Notes under the pieces: model-generated
The model's database searches: none
Seen by the model: only the letters and a program-made list of their open reading frames with translations
Told to the model about the DNA's origin: nothing
Position numbers and translations under genes: made by a program
Shown: one piece after another, positions 1 to 11,086 of the stretch
Layout: each line of letters starts with the position of its first letter
Numbering within the stretch: position 1 is the stretch's first letter
Assembly: GCA_015179045.1 (NCBI GenBank)
Contig: WHUZ01000078.1
Location: 62,001 to 126,000, forward strand
DNA from: Kalaharituber pfeilii
Taxonomy: Eukaryota; Ascomycota; Pezizomycetes; Pezizales; Pezizaceae
Reading direction: 5' to 3'
Length of the DNA: 64,000 nucleotides

Positions 1-1956
1 GCCTGCCTGTCCCAATACGATACTGAAGCAAAGACTCTTCGCCCCATTGCGTTTTATAGCCGAAAGCTACTCCCCGCAGAAGCGAACTATGAGATACATG
101 ATAAGGAGCTATTAGCTATAGTTGCCGCCCTCAGAGAATGGAGAGTTTATTTAGAAGGGGCTAAGCATCAGATACAGATCTACTCTGACCACCAGAACCT
201 TCAGTCATTTACCTCCACGAAAGTCTTGAATCGAAGACAGGCCCGCTGGTCAGAAATGCTAGCCTCATATGATTTTGTTATTGTCCATCGCCCTGGTGCG
301 GCTAACTCGCAAGCAGATGCACTATCCCGACGACCCGACTACCAAGATCCTACCGCGAAGCAAGAGCACTGTTTGCTTAAACCCCATCAGCTTATACTTG
401 CTGCGGTTGAGCTGAGGAATACTGCGGTTGAAAAGGATAGTAGTATACTGCAGAAAATTAAGGAAGCATATGAGCAGGACCCATCTTGTGCTAAGTTAAA
501 GTCAGAGCTCACCTCAGGCACAGCACCTAAGTTTCGACTGCGTGCATACTCTCTACGTGATGATCTTATTCTCTTTAATGGGCTAATCTTTGTGCCAGAT
601 AATAAGGGCCTAAAGGTAGAAATTGTTCGGATGCACCATGATACACCTACAGCAGGACACCCAGGCCAAGCGAAGACACTAGAACTGATCTCCAGAAACT
701 TCTTTTTCCCCCGTATGAGACAGTTCGTGGAAACGTACATTCGAACATGCGAGACTTGTGGAAGATGCAAGGCATCAAGACAGCAACCCTTTGGTCAGTT
801 GCAATCTCTTTCTGTTCCTCCACACCCCTGGCATTCAGTATCAATGGATTTCATAGTCAAGCTTCCCCTATCTAAAGACCCGTCATTATCTCCTTCTCCA
901 TCCTTCGATTCCATACTCGTTGTAGTTGATCGACTCACGAAAATGGCATATTTCATTCCCTGTAGCGAGACCGTCACAGCCCCGGAGCTAGCTCAACTCT
1001 ACCTCAAGCATGTATTCGTTCATCACGGTATTCCGAAAGAGATCGTTACAGATCGTGGAGCAGTATTCGCCTCGAACTTTACTCGCTCACTATGTCAAGC
1101 CGCCAATATCGACCAGCAACTCTCAACAGCTTATCATCCACAAACCGATGGTCAGACCGAGCGTGTGAATCAGATTCTCGAGCAGTACCTTCGAGCATAC
1201 TGCAACTATCAGCAAGACAATTGGGTTGAACTCCTACCATTAGCTCAGTTTGCCTACAATAATGCTGAACAAAGCAGTATCAAATGCTCACCCTTTTACG
1301 CGAACTACGGCTACCACCCAACTCTCAACGTCTCGTTGGAAGCATCTGCGAAATCTCCTGCAGTCGATGAACGGGTTCAAGAGTTACGTTCCCTACATTG
1401 CCTCTTACAGCACGAAATGAAGTTTGCCCAGCAACTGCAAGCCCAGTACTACAATCGCGATGTACGCCCAGAGCCTGAAATCAAAGAAGGTGATCGAGTT
1501 TGGCTTATTCGAAGGCACATAAAAACGAACCGACCCTCCGAGAAGCTCGACTATAAGAAATTAGGACCATTCGAAGTGGAAAAGGTGATCAGCCCAGTAG
1601 CCTACAAGTTAAGACTACCCTCATCAATGCACATTCATCCAGTCTTTCATGTCTCGCTGCTGGAAAAGGCTACCACTGATAATACACTCAGAGAAGAACA
1701 ACCTGCACCACCGCCTATCATCATTGAGGGTGAAGCATACTGGGAAGTTGAAGAGGTGGTCAACAGCCGCAGACGTGGGAAGAAGCTGGAGTATGAGGTT
1801 AAGTGGAAAGGTTACCCACATCATGACAACACTTGGGAACCGGCTCAAGGCCTTAAGAGCATACAAGGAATGATTAACCAATTCCACGAGAAGTACCCTG
1901 ACAAGCCCGGCCCCACGAAGCCAAAAAGGGGGGGGAAAGGCTCCGCCGCTCAGTGA
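1..1956 (+). CDS. Ty3/gypsy chromovirus Pol polyprotein, 3' part (RNase H, integrase, chromodomain)
   Basis: The frame is open from the first base, so the true start lies upstream and the reverse transcriptase is outside the window. In order it shows the end of an RT-linked RNase H domain ([20 protein letters not shown] near residue 18), an H2C2 integrase zinc finger ([11 protein letters not shown], then CETCGRCK, residues about 211-260), an integrase core (MDFIVKLP near 283, TDRGAVFAS near 350, [10 protein letters not shown] near 383) and a C-terminal chromodomain ([17 protein letters not shown], residues about 581-630). The chromodomain places it in the chromovirus branch, where it is known to steer integration to particular chromatin. 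No frameshift or stop is visible in the 652 codons present, so this copy may be young. A purine tract and an LTR follow. Confidence 0.93.
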   Translation, partial: ACLSQYDTEAKTLRPIAFYSRKLLPAEANYEIHDKELLAIVAALREWRVYLEGAKHQIQIYSDHQNLQSFTSTKVLNRRQARWSEMLASYDFVIVHRPGAANSQADALSRRPDYQDPTAKQEHCLLKPHQLILAAVELRNTAVEKDSSILQKIKEAYEQDPSCAKLKSELTSGTAPKFRLRAYSLRDDLILFNGLIFVPDNKGLKVEIVRMHHDTPTAGHPGQAKTLELISRNFFFPRMRQFVETYIRTCETCGRCKASRQQPFGQLQSLSVPPHPWHSVSMDFIVKLPLSKDPSLSPSPSFDSILVVVDRLTKMAYFIPCSETVTAPELAQLYLKHVFVHHGIPKEIVTDRGAVFASNFTRSLCQAANIDQQLSTAYHPQTDGQTERVNQILEQYLRAYCNYQQDNWVELLPLAQFAYNNAEQSSIKCSPFYANYGYHPTLNVSLEASAKSPAVDERVQELRSLHCLLQHEMKFAQQLQAQYYNRDVRPEPEIKEGDRVWLIRRHIKTNRPSEKLDYKKLGPFEVEKVISPVAYKLRLPSSMHIHPVFHVSLLEKATTDNTLREEQPAPPPIIIEGEAYWEVEEVVNSRRRGKKLEYEVKWKGYPHHDNTWEPAQGLKSIQGMINQFHEKYPDKPGPTKPKRGGKGSAAQ

Positions 1957-2139
1957 TAACCTGTCTTTTCTTGTCGTCTGTTACCCTGAATTTGTGCTAT
2001 TACGAGTGTTCTTGTTTACTTATTGCATGTCATTCGCTCATGTGTTTTCTATGCTCCATCGTCATGTCATTCTCTTGTGTATTTCCTATATTCTACACCA
2101 CGGCCTGATCAGGAGCTCAGGCTAGAAGAGGGGAGATAC

Positions 2140-2534
2140 TGTCATGCCGCAATAGGAAATAACAGGGATTAGTTCTTGGTAACAACCATGCAGTGATCGA
2201 CCCGAACCACAGAATGCTCTCGAACCGCCGCCATAGCTCTAGATCATTCTATATCATTCTACAGCATTCTACAAGCACTCTTCTATGTCGTCATGTATGT
2301 TTCTATTTCCATCTGTCTTCTTCTATGTCGTCATGTCCAAGTTCATGCAATACTCGTACTTGCTACTTCTGTTCACTCTCTCTCGTCTATATATACCTCT
2401 TCTACCCGCCTGTATGTAGTCTCCACTGGTCAACGTACGCTCATTCTCTCTTCCACCTCGTCCCTCTCTGTCCCTACTGTCTCGTAGCACCCGCGATCGT
2501 GCCTTCGCCTACTGATCCCAGCATCGCCCTTACA
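2140..2534 (+). repeat. Probable 3' LTR of the chromovirus
   Basis: A purine-rich tract (AGAAGAGGGGAGA, about 2124-2136) lies just upstream of TGTCATGCC, the usual place for the plus-strand primer and LTR start. The interval contains a TATA-like TATATATACC near 2388. The end is set at CCCTTACA, giving a TG...CA element of about 395 bp. The right edge is inferred, because the partner LTR is outside the window. Confidence 0.55.
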
Positions 2535-2682
2535 CGACGACCATGTAAATTACAGTACCGGTACGCAATGTTACGGTCAGAGGGTCTGCGCAACCAGACT
2601 ACAATGTGATCAATAACTGACTCCACTAGTATCTATATAAACAAGACCATAAGGCCTGCCGACCATAACTGTAATGCCTTTT

Positions 2683-2790
2683 TATTTTTCATTTAATTTT
2701 TTGTAACCATGTAACCTCACTTGCAGCTATTTACCTTAGCAGGTTTCATGGACCGAAATCTTTACAGCCCGCAGACAGGCATCTACAGAG
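2683..2790 (-). repeat. Degenerate LINE tail-B copy
   Basis: A T-rich run is followed by GTAACCTCACTTGCAGCT and a diverged GCAGG...GGACCGAA stretch. This matches, with many differences, the minus-strand tail-B copy at 63668-63764. No target-site duplication is recognisable, so it is an old insertion. Confidence 0.5.
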
Positions 2791-2845
2791 AGACCGCAGC
2801 GACTACCAACAACTTCGCCTTTTCCTCCAGTTTCATCCTATCCCT

Positions 2846-3243
2846 ATATCGTAGAGGCCACTACGCAGACTAGGCAATAGGGTCGCAACGCTAGCTGGCA
2901 TCCTTGGAGGCAAGGGCCTCCGGCGCTGGAAATTCAAGGTCGGCACAGCTGACAGCCCGGAATGCCGGTGGTGCGGCGAGGCTGAAGAAACGACCCATTA
3001 CATATTGTCCCAATGTAGAGTCTGGAAGCAGAGATGCCCAAGGGGTGAGGATGGATTGTGCAGACCCTTGGATGACCAAGATGAAGGGGAGGGCCTTCGG
3101 GGAGTGATAGGAATCTTGGAATGGGCGAGGGGTTAGCCCTGGGGGATTTACTTCTATTTTTCCGTACTTGTACTTTGTTTTGATGTAACTAGACCTCGCC
3201 ATAGCCCATAGGGCGGCACGCGAGTAATGATAAAAAAAAAAAA
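2846..3243 (+). mobile_element. 5'-truncated Tad-type LINE (lineage A) with 14-bp target-site duplication
   Basis: The 398-bp insert is flanked by the perfect duplication TTCATCCTATCCCT (2832-2845 and 3244-3257) and ends in the lineage-A hairpin CTCGCCATAGCCCATAGGGC plus poly(A). It carries the last codons of ORF2 up to TAG at 3134-3136. The frame reads VATLAGILGGKGLRRWKF then CRWCGEAEETTH with a following C, the zinc-finger-like C-terminus of the polymerase protein. Everything upstream was lost at integration. Similar C-termini occur at 39547, 61526 and 62668. Confidence 0.9.
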
Positions 3244-3257
3244 TTCATCCTATCCCT

Positions 3258-4052
3258 GTTTGGCAGCGTAATTACCAATCTCAATTGGTAACGAAATCTG
3301 GATTGGTTCGTTTCAGGCAAGATTTCGAAATTCAGCGTGACTTCATTGTCAGATTCTATCTCATAGTTCGGACGCCCTGTCATGCTTGTTGCATTCTGCC
3401 GGGGAGAATTTCGAGCTCGCGAACCAACTAGCCTGCTTGCGACTAGACTATCTTCGTGGGAACCCCATATGCTCTTCACCAACACAGCCTAGCCACACGC
3501 AACTAGTCTGGTGCAGAACATGAATGTACCTCCATGCACGTAGCTATATGTATATGCTTATTTTTCTGCGCTTAATGAAGATGCTTGGTGTCAACAGTCC
3601 CTATCACCTCCAGGACAGGAACATTGAACAGCACCTGAAATGGTGGAGGATTCCGGATATTTCTGCCTGTAAAGGTAACACTCGGAAACTTTGGTCAGAG
3701 AAAATAAAAAATACCTGGAGCACATCTGGTAATGTTCCAAGAATTTTTCTATTGATAATAACATATTTATGATCACAAGTCTCCATTCTCGACATGGAAA
3801 TCTAAGCAGCACCACAACTAGAATTGATTATGCTATCTACATTAAATTCTAATAAGTGCGCTAATAGTAGCGATTTGCCAGGGTCAGAAGGATCGCGGTC
3901 AGTGCAGTATCCCAGCAACAATTATGCTCTACCGACAGTTTGAAGCTCAGGGGGACTTTGTTATGCATAGCAGTCAGTAAGTGGTTCATAAATCATACCA
4001 ACTGCAGTAGCACATTAGCATATACTCATGTCTACTGGCAGATAGAAGTACC
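3258..4052. other. Stretch without a recognised gene
   Basis: The short reading frames on both strands (for example 3524-3772) have no recognisable motif and no upstream start context. I see no tail, TIR or LTR here. Confidence 0.5.
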
Positions 4053-4065
4053 AAGTGGTACTTGC

Positions 4066-4124
4066 TTCCCTGCCATGGCGAACAGCTACGAGCGGGGTCA
4101 CGTGAAAAAAAAAAAAAAAAAAAA
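4066..4124 (+). mobile_element. Hairpin-only retroposon, tail B
   Basis: The insert is only TTCCCTGCCATGGCGAAC... to GCGGGGTCACGTG (39 nt) plus about 20 A. It is flanked by AAGTGGTACTTGC at 4053-4065 and 4125-4137. The 5' end is 2 nt before the stem CCCTGC, which pairs with GCGGGG. It is the 3' end of a lineage-B LINE and nothing else. Confidence 0.88.
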
Positions 4125-4137
4125 AAGTGGTACTTGC

Positions 4138-5029
4138 CTTGAGTGGGTTGGTCTGTTCGAATGGGCCGATCTGCTCAAGAATTTGCCTATTCGAGAACAG
4201 GCCAGTCGGTTCCTGAACCAGATATGTTCGCCGGCAGACTGCAACATGTGGATATGCACATCAGAGCTTCCATAAGATACCCTTCTGCAGGTGATGCTAT
4301 CAAGCCAAGTCCTCACAGGGTACTGTTGTGGTTGTAACCACGGTACCGATGGAAAGCATAAGGCTAAACGCGGGCCGGAACGCCACTCATCGGTAGGGCT
4401 ATATGATGATGCGTATATATGGTAAGTAAGCGAGCTCATATTTAGCAAGCGAGATCTGGATGTATAGGATCAGTTGGAAGGAGAAGGTGGTCTATAAATT
4501 GATGTAGATAGGACTGTATGGGCAAGCAAGCAAGCAGCAACAGACATGGATGCGCAGATATGGATAGATCAGACAGACCAGACACGCACAGAAGACAATT
4601 GAAGGCCCTTTCCTTGACATTTGACCATTGAGACCGCCCTTGAGACTTCGTTCCGCCAGCTCTAGATAACGGTACCCGTGCGAAACAGTGGATGCTGTTG
4701 AGCCGTCATCACACTGCCTGTTGGGCATTTGAAGGTGTTCTGCCCGAGTGGCAGTGCCACCATCACTGATCCCGTGTCACGTCTCTGGAACATACCAGAC
4801 AACGTAAAATCTAAAGTCACGTGACCAGCCTGACGCTAGTACATTTTTGCTGATGAAGTTGCCGTATCGGCAAACCGTTCAACAATGGCATATTACTGTA
4901 CCATGCATCTCATTCAGCCGAACGATACCTGTTAAATAATACTAACCATAGCCCCGTTCGAATGATCGACCAATACATTGGTAAGCGAGTCTTTCGGGTT
5001 CAGTAGCCATCCGCCGGTACGAGGATGGC
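4138..5029. other. Stretch without a recognised gene; weak TTCG-type repeat at its start
   Basis: From 4140 to about 4235 the sequence (GTTCGAATGGGCCGATC, TATTCGAGAACAGGCCAG, GTTCGCCGGCAG) resembles, at a distance, the TTCGCGAA-rich repeats at 53868-53990 and 55396-55536. The rest holds no motif-bearing frame. Confidence 0.35.
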
Positions 5030-6294
5030 ATGCGCCACGGCTCGCAAAATGTGAAACGCGCTTATGCAGTTTCTACTCTTTGTACAACACTAGTCAAAGA
5101 CAATAGCATTGTGTGAGGATGCACCAGATCGTATTTTGTTAGTTGGGAACCGTACGTATTATGATGTAACATCGTAGGAAAATTAGATGACATTGACATA
5201 AATCGCATGATTTGAGGGTAGCTAGTGTCGGAATAGCCGTCGTATCATAGAGTAGGCATAGCGCTATTTACAGTACTTTCTAAGCGCAAGTCCCCAGCAC
5301 GGGAGCGCTATCCACCGATCTGCATCCCCCACCTCCACGTTTCGTCACGGGTAAAAATTAATGGTTCAAATATTAACATCAACGCGGTTTTCTCGGCTAC
5401 CCCATGCATAATTTAGGCTTCGGAAATCACCGAGCAAGGCATAATGAACGCATAATAAGAGGGCACATCTATTTAAGGTTACCTGTGTTCCCCTGCATCG
5501 GATCTGAAATCCATGGTACTCTCCAGCTGTTACGAGATTGGATGTTACACACGTGTGACAGATCAGACGAAGGTTTTGAAGTGCCATTATAGGCCATACT
5601 ATAGAGCGAGTGCGTTATCAATGGGTTTCAGCTTGGTATAAGTAGTTCAAGTAGTGCATCGGTACATAGCTGTCAATGTTGCCGTGCATACGCCCTGGGC
5701 GCGAACGGACGGGTGTCTCAATGAGATTCAAGCTCCGATGTGTTAACCTTTGCTCCAAGGAGCTCTACAAGGCATGTCGTGGATATTCGCGGTATGCGAT
5801 TGAATACGACATGTTTGCAAATACGAGCCATTGTCAATGCGCTAATGCACCTTGCAAATTAGAGATTGATTGTTGATTTCTTCACGGCTTCCCTGCAGGG
5901 CCAGTGATGTTAATCGGCATTGCCGTGGGAGCAGCAGCCAGATACAGGTCTCAGTCTTGGAACGCATAATCATACCTAGTTTACATTACCGAACTCAGAC
6001 TGAATGATGCAAACAAGATTTCATGCAAATGCGGAAGTCAAACAGTTGTCGAATTGCATCGATCCCGGTTTGTTGCAACCACTTTCACTGAAAATAAACT
6101 TCACGATCTTGTGTTCATGACCGGAGATGCGCGAGGTGAGCTTGATAGATGCCGAAGATGCCGATCTTCATGTTATACCGCACATCTGTTCTGAGCAGCT
6201 GTCCCTTCCTTGACCAAAATGCTATTGTATTGTATCAGACTGATAGGTGTCGCTGTCTTTATCAATGCTCACTCAATCAATGGCCCTGGAACAA

Positions 6295-6302
6295 CTATAA
6301 AG
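6295..6302 (+). promoter_or_regulatory. TATA-like box of precursor gene 1
   Basis: CTATAAAG lies about 200 bp before the ATG and is followed by a pyrimidine-rich leader. The same position is CTATATAG before copy 2 (minus strand, near 15719-15726) and CTATAAGG before copy 3 (19120-19127), so the box is kept although the flanks have diverged. Confidence 0.45.
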
Positions 6303-6504
6303 AGACTAACTTCCCTCAGTCAATCCGTTCCTTCTTTCCTCACCACCCACCGGTCAATCCTCTCTTCACATCATCCTTCCTCCTGGGCAACTTCATTTTA
6401 ATATCAACTACGCAGCTTTAGCTTCGAAAGCCTCTTAGTCTCCAACCCTTGGAACAAGCCTTTCTTCAAGCACCTACCTACTTCAAATCTAAAGCACGTT
6501 CAAA

Positions 6505-7161
6505 ATGAAGTTCACCACAGCCTTTCTCACTCTTGCTTTCTCCGCCATCGCTGTCAGTGCACTTGTCATCCCAGCAGCTGAGGTCAACGCCCGCAATATC
6601 CAAGCTGCAGACTCAACTCTTACTAAACGCGATGCGGCCCCAGCACCTGTTGCAGTCCCTGAACCTGCTGCATCCTCTGTGGCCCCAATCAAGGATGATG
6701 ATGAAGATGTCCCTGAGGTCCCAGAGGATGACAGTGATGCTGTTAAGCTCGCTGACCCTGAGGAAGAGGAATTCCTCCGCAGCATTGCCAATCTCCCAGA
6801 AGAGGATGGTGATAGTGATGGTGATGATACTGGACTTGACAGACGTGACTACATTGAGAGACGTGGGATTATTGACAAGATTATCAAGATCCTCCTCAAG
6901 AAGATCAGCAAGACCTCTCTTGGCAAGAAGGTCTGGAATGCAGTTGGTGGTGGTCTACGAAAGTCCATCGTAAAGTACCTCAAGAGCCAGGCCAAGACTC
7001 TCAGCAAGATCACCAAGGCACACAGGAATTGGCTCAAGAACAAGATCAAGGGTGCTTTGAAGAAGGTCTTGAAGAGCATTATTGGTGGCTGGGCAGCTGG
7101 TAAGGTGGTGGGGATTGTTGCACCATGGGTGGTAGAAGTTATACTCAAGATTATCTACTAA
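6505..7161 (+). CDS. Secreted precursor of a cationic amphipathic peptide, copy 1
   Basis: The 218-residue precursor begins with a clear signal peptide (MKFTTAFLTLAFSAIAVSA, cleavage likely after residue 19). Dibasic Kex2-type sites follow at KR 41-42, RR 113-114 and RR 119-120. Residues 60-112 are strongly acidic (23 D/E). The 98 residues after RR 119-120 carry 23 K/R and only 2 D/E, start GIIDKIIKILLKK and consist of probable amphipathic helices with a more hydrophobic, Trp-containing end (GGWAAGK, VAPWVV). Signal peptide, acidic pro-part and cationic peptide suggest export and maturation in the Golgi into a membrane-active peptide, but I recognise no named family. The ATG context CAAAATGAAG is the same in copy 2. 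Antimicrobial, signalling or toxin-like roles are all inference. Confidence 0.8.
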   Translation: MKFTTAFLTLAFSAIAVSALVIPAAEVNARNIQAADSTLTKRDAAPAPVAVPEPAASSVAPIKDDDEDVPEVPEDDSDAVKLADPEEEEFLRSIANLPEEDGDSDGDDTGLDRRDYIERRGIIDKIIKILLKKISKTSLGKKVWNAVGGGLRKSIVKYLKSQAKTLSKITKAHRNWLKNKIKGALKKVLKSIIGGWAAGKVVGIVAPWVVEVILKIIY

Positions 7162-7773
7162 ATGCAATGTCAGATTAGGGGCAGTAAGTTAACATTAATG
7201 CAGCCGGACCTATTTGGAATGAAACTGATTTTAGAATGCTAGGACATGCAACGCTCAACGGGGAAGTACATAATTGTACAATCGTAAATCAACTGATGAA
7301 GGCGGGGATGGAATGTAGCCAACCACATAGTCCGCAATGGACTTGAGCTTTCCCATTCTTTATTTAATGAGTTTAAGTTATTTCAAATGTTCTGGGAGTA
7401 TATACAAAAAGGGATGGCATACTGGTTTGGGTTTCATTTGGATCTGGGATTTAGTTTGTGCTGGTTCTTGGTTGCCTTTCTCCTTAATTTTACTGCATTT
7501 TTGCCGCTTTCAGCGGAATTTTTGCTGTAGTTGAGGATTTCGGTTATGTCGTACTAGGAGAATAATATTATGAATTGGGAGGGAATTTTGGTGTCCTACA
7601 CAGTTGTTAGTTTTTATCTATCTAGTCAAATTTGAAGCCTTTGCCGGGAAATGCAGGTACTCTCATATTTAGCTATTTGAATGCGTAATTGATGATAGCA
7701 ATTATCTGTGACTGATGGCAAGGAGCACAAACAAAAGGGGTCTTAGTGCCTCTTGATAGTTCATTAGGGCTGC
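7162..7773. other. 3' flank of precursor gene 1
   Basis: This is the downstream part of duplicon 1. It shares the CACATAGTCCGCAATGGACT block with the flank of copy 3. The 65-codon frame at 7337-7534 is not convincing. No terminator motif was identified. Confidence 0.45.
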
Positions 7774-7835
7774 TTATCTCGCCGTAGCCCACAGGGCGGT
7801 GTGCGAGTGATGACATTAAAAAAAAAAAAGAAAAG
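7774..7835 (+). mobile_element. Hairpin-only retroposon, tail A
   Basis: The insert is TTAT plus the hairpin CTCGCCGTAGCCCACAGGGC...GCGAGTGATGACATT and an A-rich tail. It is flanked by TAGGGCTGC at 7765-7773 and 7836-7844. The 5' end is 4 nt before the stem CTCGC/GCGAG. Confidence 0.78.
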
Positions 7836-7844
7836 TAGGGCTGC

Positions 7845-8172
7845 ATACGAGTAATGAGGCAAGAATGGCAAAAAACAAACTGAACGTAGATTTCCTGATT
7901 CCCTTATATTACTAGAGTATTATAGTCCATCTTGTTTAATTTAGTTTATTGGACAATACTCTTCCCGAGCTCGAATCGTCAATTCCACATTTCGCCAATG
8001 CCTTCCTTATTGTTACCTCTATCATACCACTCTACCAAGTTATGCGTCAGTCCGAAAAGAATTATGCGACTCCCCTGCTCTAGTACTCGTCGCTTCTCCC
8101 ACCACTTTTCTCACCATCTCCGCTTTACGCCTCTCCCATCGCTCTCCCATCGCCTTTTCCATTGCCTCCTGC
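7845..8172. other. Stretch without a recognised gene
   Basis: The pyrimidine-rich upper strand gives short frames with no motif. No TIR, LTR or tail is seen. Confidence 0.4.
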
Positions 8173-8185
8173 AAGCGCGCTTCCC

Positions 8186-8225
8186 TGCCCTGCCTTGGCG
8201 AGCAGCTGCGCGCGGGGTCACGTGA

Positions 8226-8258
<33 letters not shown>
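8186..8258 (+). mobile_element. Hairpin-only retroposon, tail B
   Basis: TGCCCTGCCTTGGCGAGCAG...GCGCGGGGTCACGTGAC plus about 32 A is flanked by AAGCGCGCTTCCC at 8173-8185 and 8259-8271. The 5' end is 2 nt before the stem. The loop differs from other tail-B copies while the outer stem is kept. Confidence 0.87.
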
Positions 8259-8261
<3 letters not shown>

Positions 8262-8496
8262 CGCGCTTCCCGACCTCCGCCGCTTCTTCACCCCCGCCTA
8301 TAGGGCGTCACCTTCTGCAGCCCCCTTCCCTGCATCACCCCTTCTCTCCCCTCCTTGAAGATCTCGCATGGGCTCTCCTGTCGTTTCTGCCTTTACTGTT
8401 ATCATCTCTCCTACTTCCACTTCTCCTGCCGCCTCTGGGGGTACCTCCGACAGCACCACCGATACCTTCCACCAACCTCTGTTGCCGCCTCTCTCA

Positions 8497-8566
8497 CCTC
8501 CGCCTATATAACGTCCGCTTATGCCACCTCCGCTTATGCCATCCCCGCCTATGCAACGCTCGCCTC
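8497..8566 (+). repeat. 15-bp minisatellite
   Basis: About four to five imperfect copies of a 15-bp unit of the type CCTCCGCTTATGCCA lie within a C/T-rich stretch (about 8270-8770). The long frame through it (8162-8683) is an effect of composition, not a gene. Confidence 0.6.
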
Positions 8567-9267
8567 AAGGTCTGGGAAGATGAGACCGTCGTGACAGTGA
8601 CAGCATATGATAGGCCTGACAAAGCTCAGCTCTCACAACCACTTCTCCATCTCCATCTCCATCACTTCCGGCTCTCTTGTTGACTCCCCTGGCGCCTTTC
8701 CCGCTTCTGCCTCCAGCGATAATGCAGACTCTTGCATAGCTGCCTTTTCCCCTGCGCCTCCTTTATTAGAGTGCAAATTACCCCTTTGAATAGTATATTT
8801 CCAAAGCATACCAAAGTAAGCATCTGTTTGTTATAAAAACATAAGAGGGCCGGGTCCTTGTATAAAATAAAGCATATTTTGGTTGCTTCTAAAGGGACTG
8901 CATCCATGTAGTAATTGTCTGAACAGAGCTGCACGTCGCCGGAGAATTAATACGCATAACTTACACAATCCCTGCTGTACAGACATTACTGTTACTGTAC
9001 TCGGTATCAAGGGTAAGTCTTCAGAAGCGCGAGAAGTTGCATACATTGTAGCAGGGATAGTTGCTAGCTAGGATGGAGTCCACTTGTTTCTTATGTAATA
9101 CTTGTTACTCTACAGGCATTTCCTACCCGCTTCACAATAGCTACATGCGCAATGTTTGTTTTCAACCAACTCACAACTCCGTTTCCAATATGCAGCTGTT
9201 CGCCAAGGCAGGGCCTCAAACCCACCCATTGAAACCTCATACAATAGCGAAATGAAATGCACAATTG
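8567..9267. other. Stretch without a recognised gene
   Basis: This lies between the minisatellite and the LINE target site. It has short frames only. The long frame that crosses 9156-10343 belongs to the LINE from 9282 onward, and its first 42 codons are flanking DNA. Confidence 0.5.
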
Positions 9268-9281
9268 AGGAACTACTTGAA

Positions 9282-10917
9282 GTGCCATCGTATGTTGACG
9301 ACCTGGCAGCAACGATCCTAGACTGGCACGGGTACTGGGATATGGGGCGGCTCAGGGAGAAGGTGAAGGTGGCGATGGCGGAGGTGGCGGAGGAAGACCA
9401 GATCCCGCTGGAGGAGTCGAAGTGGGAGATGATAACCTTCGGGGTGGGAAGGAGGTGGAAGAAAGAGGGGGAGATGCTAAAGTGGTTAGGGGTCATCTTC
9501 GATGAGAACTTGACCTTTGGCGCACATTGGCGAAACAGGCTGAGCCGAGCGCGGAGGCTGGCGGGGGCTCTCTCGGGACTGGGCAACCGGAACTGGGGGA
9601 TGTCTCCACGCAGCTGGAGGCAAGCCTACATGGGGATGGTGAGGGCGGTTGCAATGTGGGGAAGCGAGATCGGGTGGAGGGGACAGAAGGAATGGAGGAA
9701 GGAGATGGAGAGAGTCCAGCTGCAGGTGTTGAAGAAGGCGGCTGGAGGAGGGAGAGGAGCGGGGGTAGGAGGGGTGAGTGCGGTGTGTGGAGTGGAGGAC
9801 GTGGAGACGGTCCTGGATGGCGCGCAAGCGAGGGCGATCGTCCGGGAGGTGGAGGCGCCGTCAGAGCTGGCGGAGCTTTGCACGGGCGACTTCGGAGGGA
9901 GTGAGGAGAGAGAGGAGGAGGCGAGAAACTGGAGAGACTGGGGGTGCAGTGGGCGGTGGTCGAGAATGAGGGGTATGAAGCAGTGCTGGACCGCTGGCAA
10001 GGTCAGTGGGCGAGGTTCTCGGAGGAGGGGGAGGAGATCTCGTGGGGAGGGGGGTGTGAGAAGGTGGAGGTGGAAGTGGTGGAGAGGCGGAAAGGAGAAG
10101 TGGAGACGAGGGGGAGTGGGAAGCCGCGATCGGGGAAGCCGGAAGAAAAAGGGCAGTCCTTTTCTCCGACGGCAGCAAGATCGAGGACAGCAAGGTGGGA
10201 GCAGGGGTGTGGGGGAGGTCGGCAGCCGTGGCGGAGGTGGTGGGGAGAACGGCGACGGTGTTCGATGGGGAGGTGAGGGGAGTGAGAAAGGCGCTGGAGA
10301 GTGTGGAGGAGGAGGTCCCTGTACTGATCTGTTTAGATTCTGAGGCTGCCGTCATGGCGATCCAGAAGGCAGGCAGGGAGGGAAAGGGGAAAACCGAGGA
10401 TGTGAGGAGAGTGGTGGATGCCGTAGCGAGGAGGAAGAAGAAGGGAGGGGATGCGAAGCTGATGTGGGTCAAGGCTCACATCGGAATCGCAGGAAATGAG
10501 AAGGCGGATGAGTGGGCGAAGAAGGGGACGGTGATACAGGGGAAGGAGGTGGCCACCGGAAGTGGGGTGCGCCAGAGGGTGAAGGCGTGGAGGAAGGAGA
10601 AGAGAGAAGTGGACGGCTTTGGAGGAGGAAAGGTCATGGAGTGGAATAGGATAGCAGTATCCAATTTCACTGCCTTGCGCCTGGAGAGAGGGAGGTGTGC
10701 GGTGTGGTTGAAGAGGATAGGGGCAGCTGAGTCGGATAAGTGCAGGTGCGGGGAGGTGCAAACCGGGGAACACCTCGCTTTCCGATGCAGAAGTCAGAAA
10801 AACCGCCCAGAAGGTTTTGAGAGGTGGAGCGACATGGGAAAGGATTGGAAAAGAAAGGCGGAGAATGGGGAGGAGTATGACGTTTTAGAGAATTTCTTCG
10901 CTGGGGTTAAGTTCTAG
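9282..10917 (+). pseudogene. LINE-B ORF2 fragment: end of RT, RNase H, C-terminal zinc finger
   Basis: The frame opens at YVDD, the RT catalytic box, then LGVIFDENLTFGAHWRNRL and SGLGNRNWGMSPRSWRQAY, both shared with the intact LINE-C ORF2. Two frame changes are evident. After ARNWRDWG near 9950 homology moves to the frame reading MQWAVVENEGYEAVLDRWQ, and near 10100 it moves to the frame reading AVLFSDGSKIEDSKVGAG, the start of RNase H. From there the frame is open to the stop at 10917, with RNase H motifs LDSEAAVMAIQKAG and WVKAHIGIAGNEKADEWAKK and a CRCG...H...C finger. It lacks endonuclease and most of RT, so it cannot move by itself. Confidence 0.87.
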
Positions 10918-11040
10918 AAGCTAGGAGAGTGGGGTGACGGTGTGTGGGGTCATGTACGTAGAGAGTTAGTTTAGCCTGTCTCCGGGCTATGAGGGCTTGC
11001 CCAGGACCCTGCCATGGCTTAGTGCTACAAGCGGGGTTAT

Positions 11041-11072
<32 letters not shown>
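9282..11072 (+). mobile_element. 5'-truncated Tad-type LINE (lineage B), 1.8 kb
   Basis: The insert is flanked by the perfect 14-bp duplication AGGAACTACTTGAA (9268-9281 and 11073-11086). Truncation occurred within the reverse transcriptase just before the catalytic motif (VPSYVDDLAATI). It ends with the lineage-B tail CCCTGCCATGGCTTAGTGC...GCGGGGTTATGTGATTT and poly(A). A shorter copy of the same lineage is at 58559-59279. Confidence 0.93.
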
Positions 11073-11074
<2 letters not shown>

Positions 11075-11086
11075 GAACTACTTGAA

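Larger units (their letters stand above)
5030..7760 (+). repeat. Duplicon copy 1 of the cationic-peptide locus (approximate limits)
   Basis: Upstream blocks (the GCGCTTATGCAG...AGACAATAGCA stretch near 5060-5120 and the GTCGAATTGCATCGAT region near 6048) recur before copy 3 near 17460 and 18880. Downstream, CACATAGTCCGCAATGGACT at 7322 recurs after copy 3 at 20294 and, diverged, inverted near 14690 after copy 2. So the unit duplicated is about 2.5-3 kb, more than the gene alone. Limits are by eye. Confidence 0.6.

Noticed and set aside
2193..2609. 138-codon Ser/Cys-rich frame
   Set aside because: It lies in the LTR of the chromovirus; U3/R sequences rich in C and T keep frames open.
6489..7148. 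Minus-strand and shifted frames over the precursor genes
   Set aside because: Same shadows appear at 14940-15530. Only the frame with signal peptide, acidic block and cationic end makes sense as a protein.
8162..8683. 173-codon Leu/Pro/Ser-rich frame
   Set aside because: It crosses a hairpin insertion with poly(A) and a C/T-rich minisatellite. No domain; composition explains it.
9626..10472. Long minus-strand frames opposite the LINE-B ORF2
   Set aside because: Shadows of a G-rich coding strand. The plus strand has the RT and RNase H motifs.
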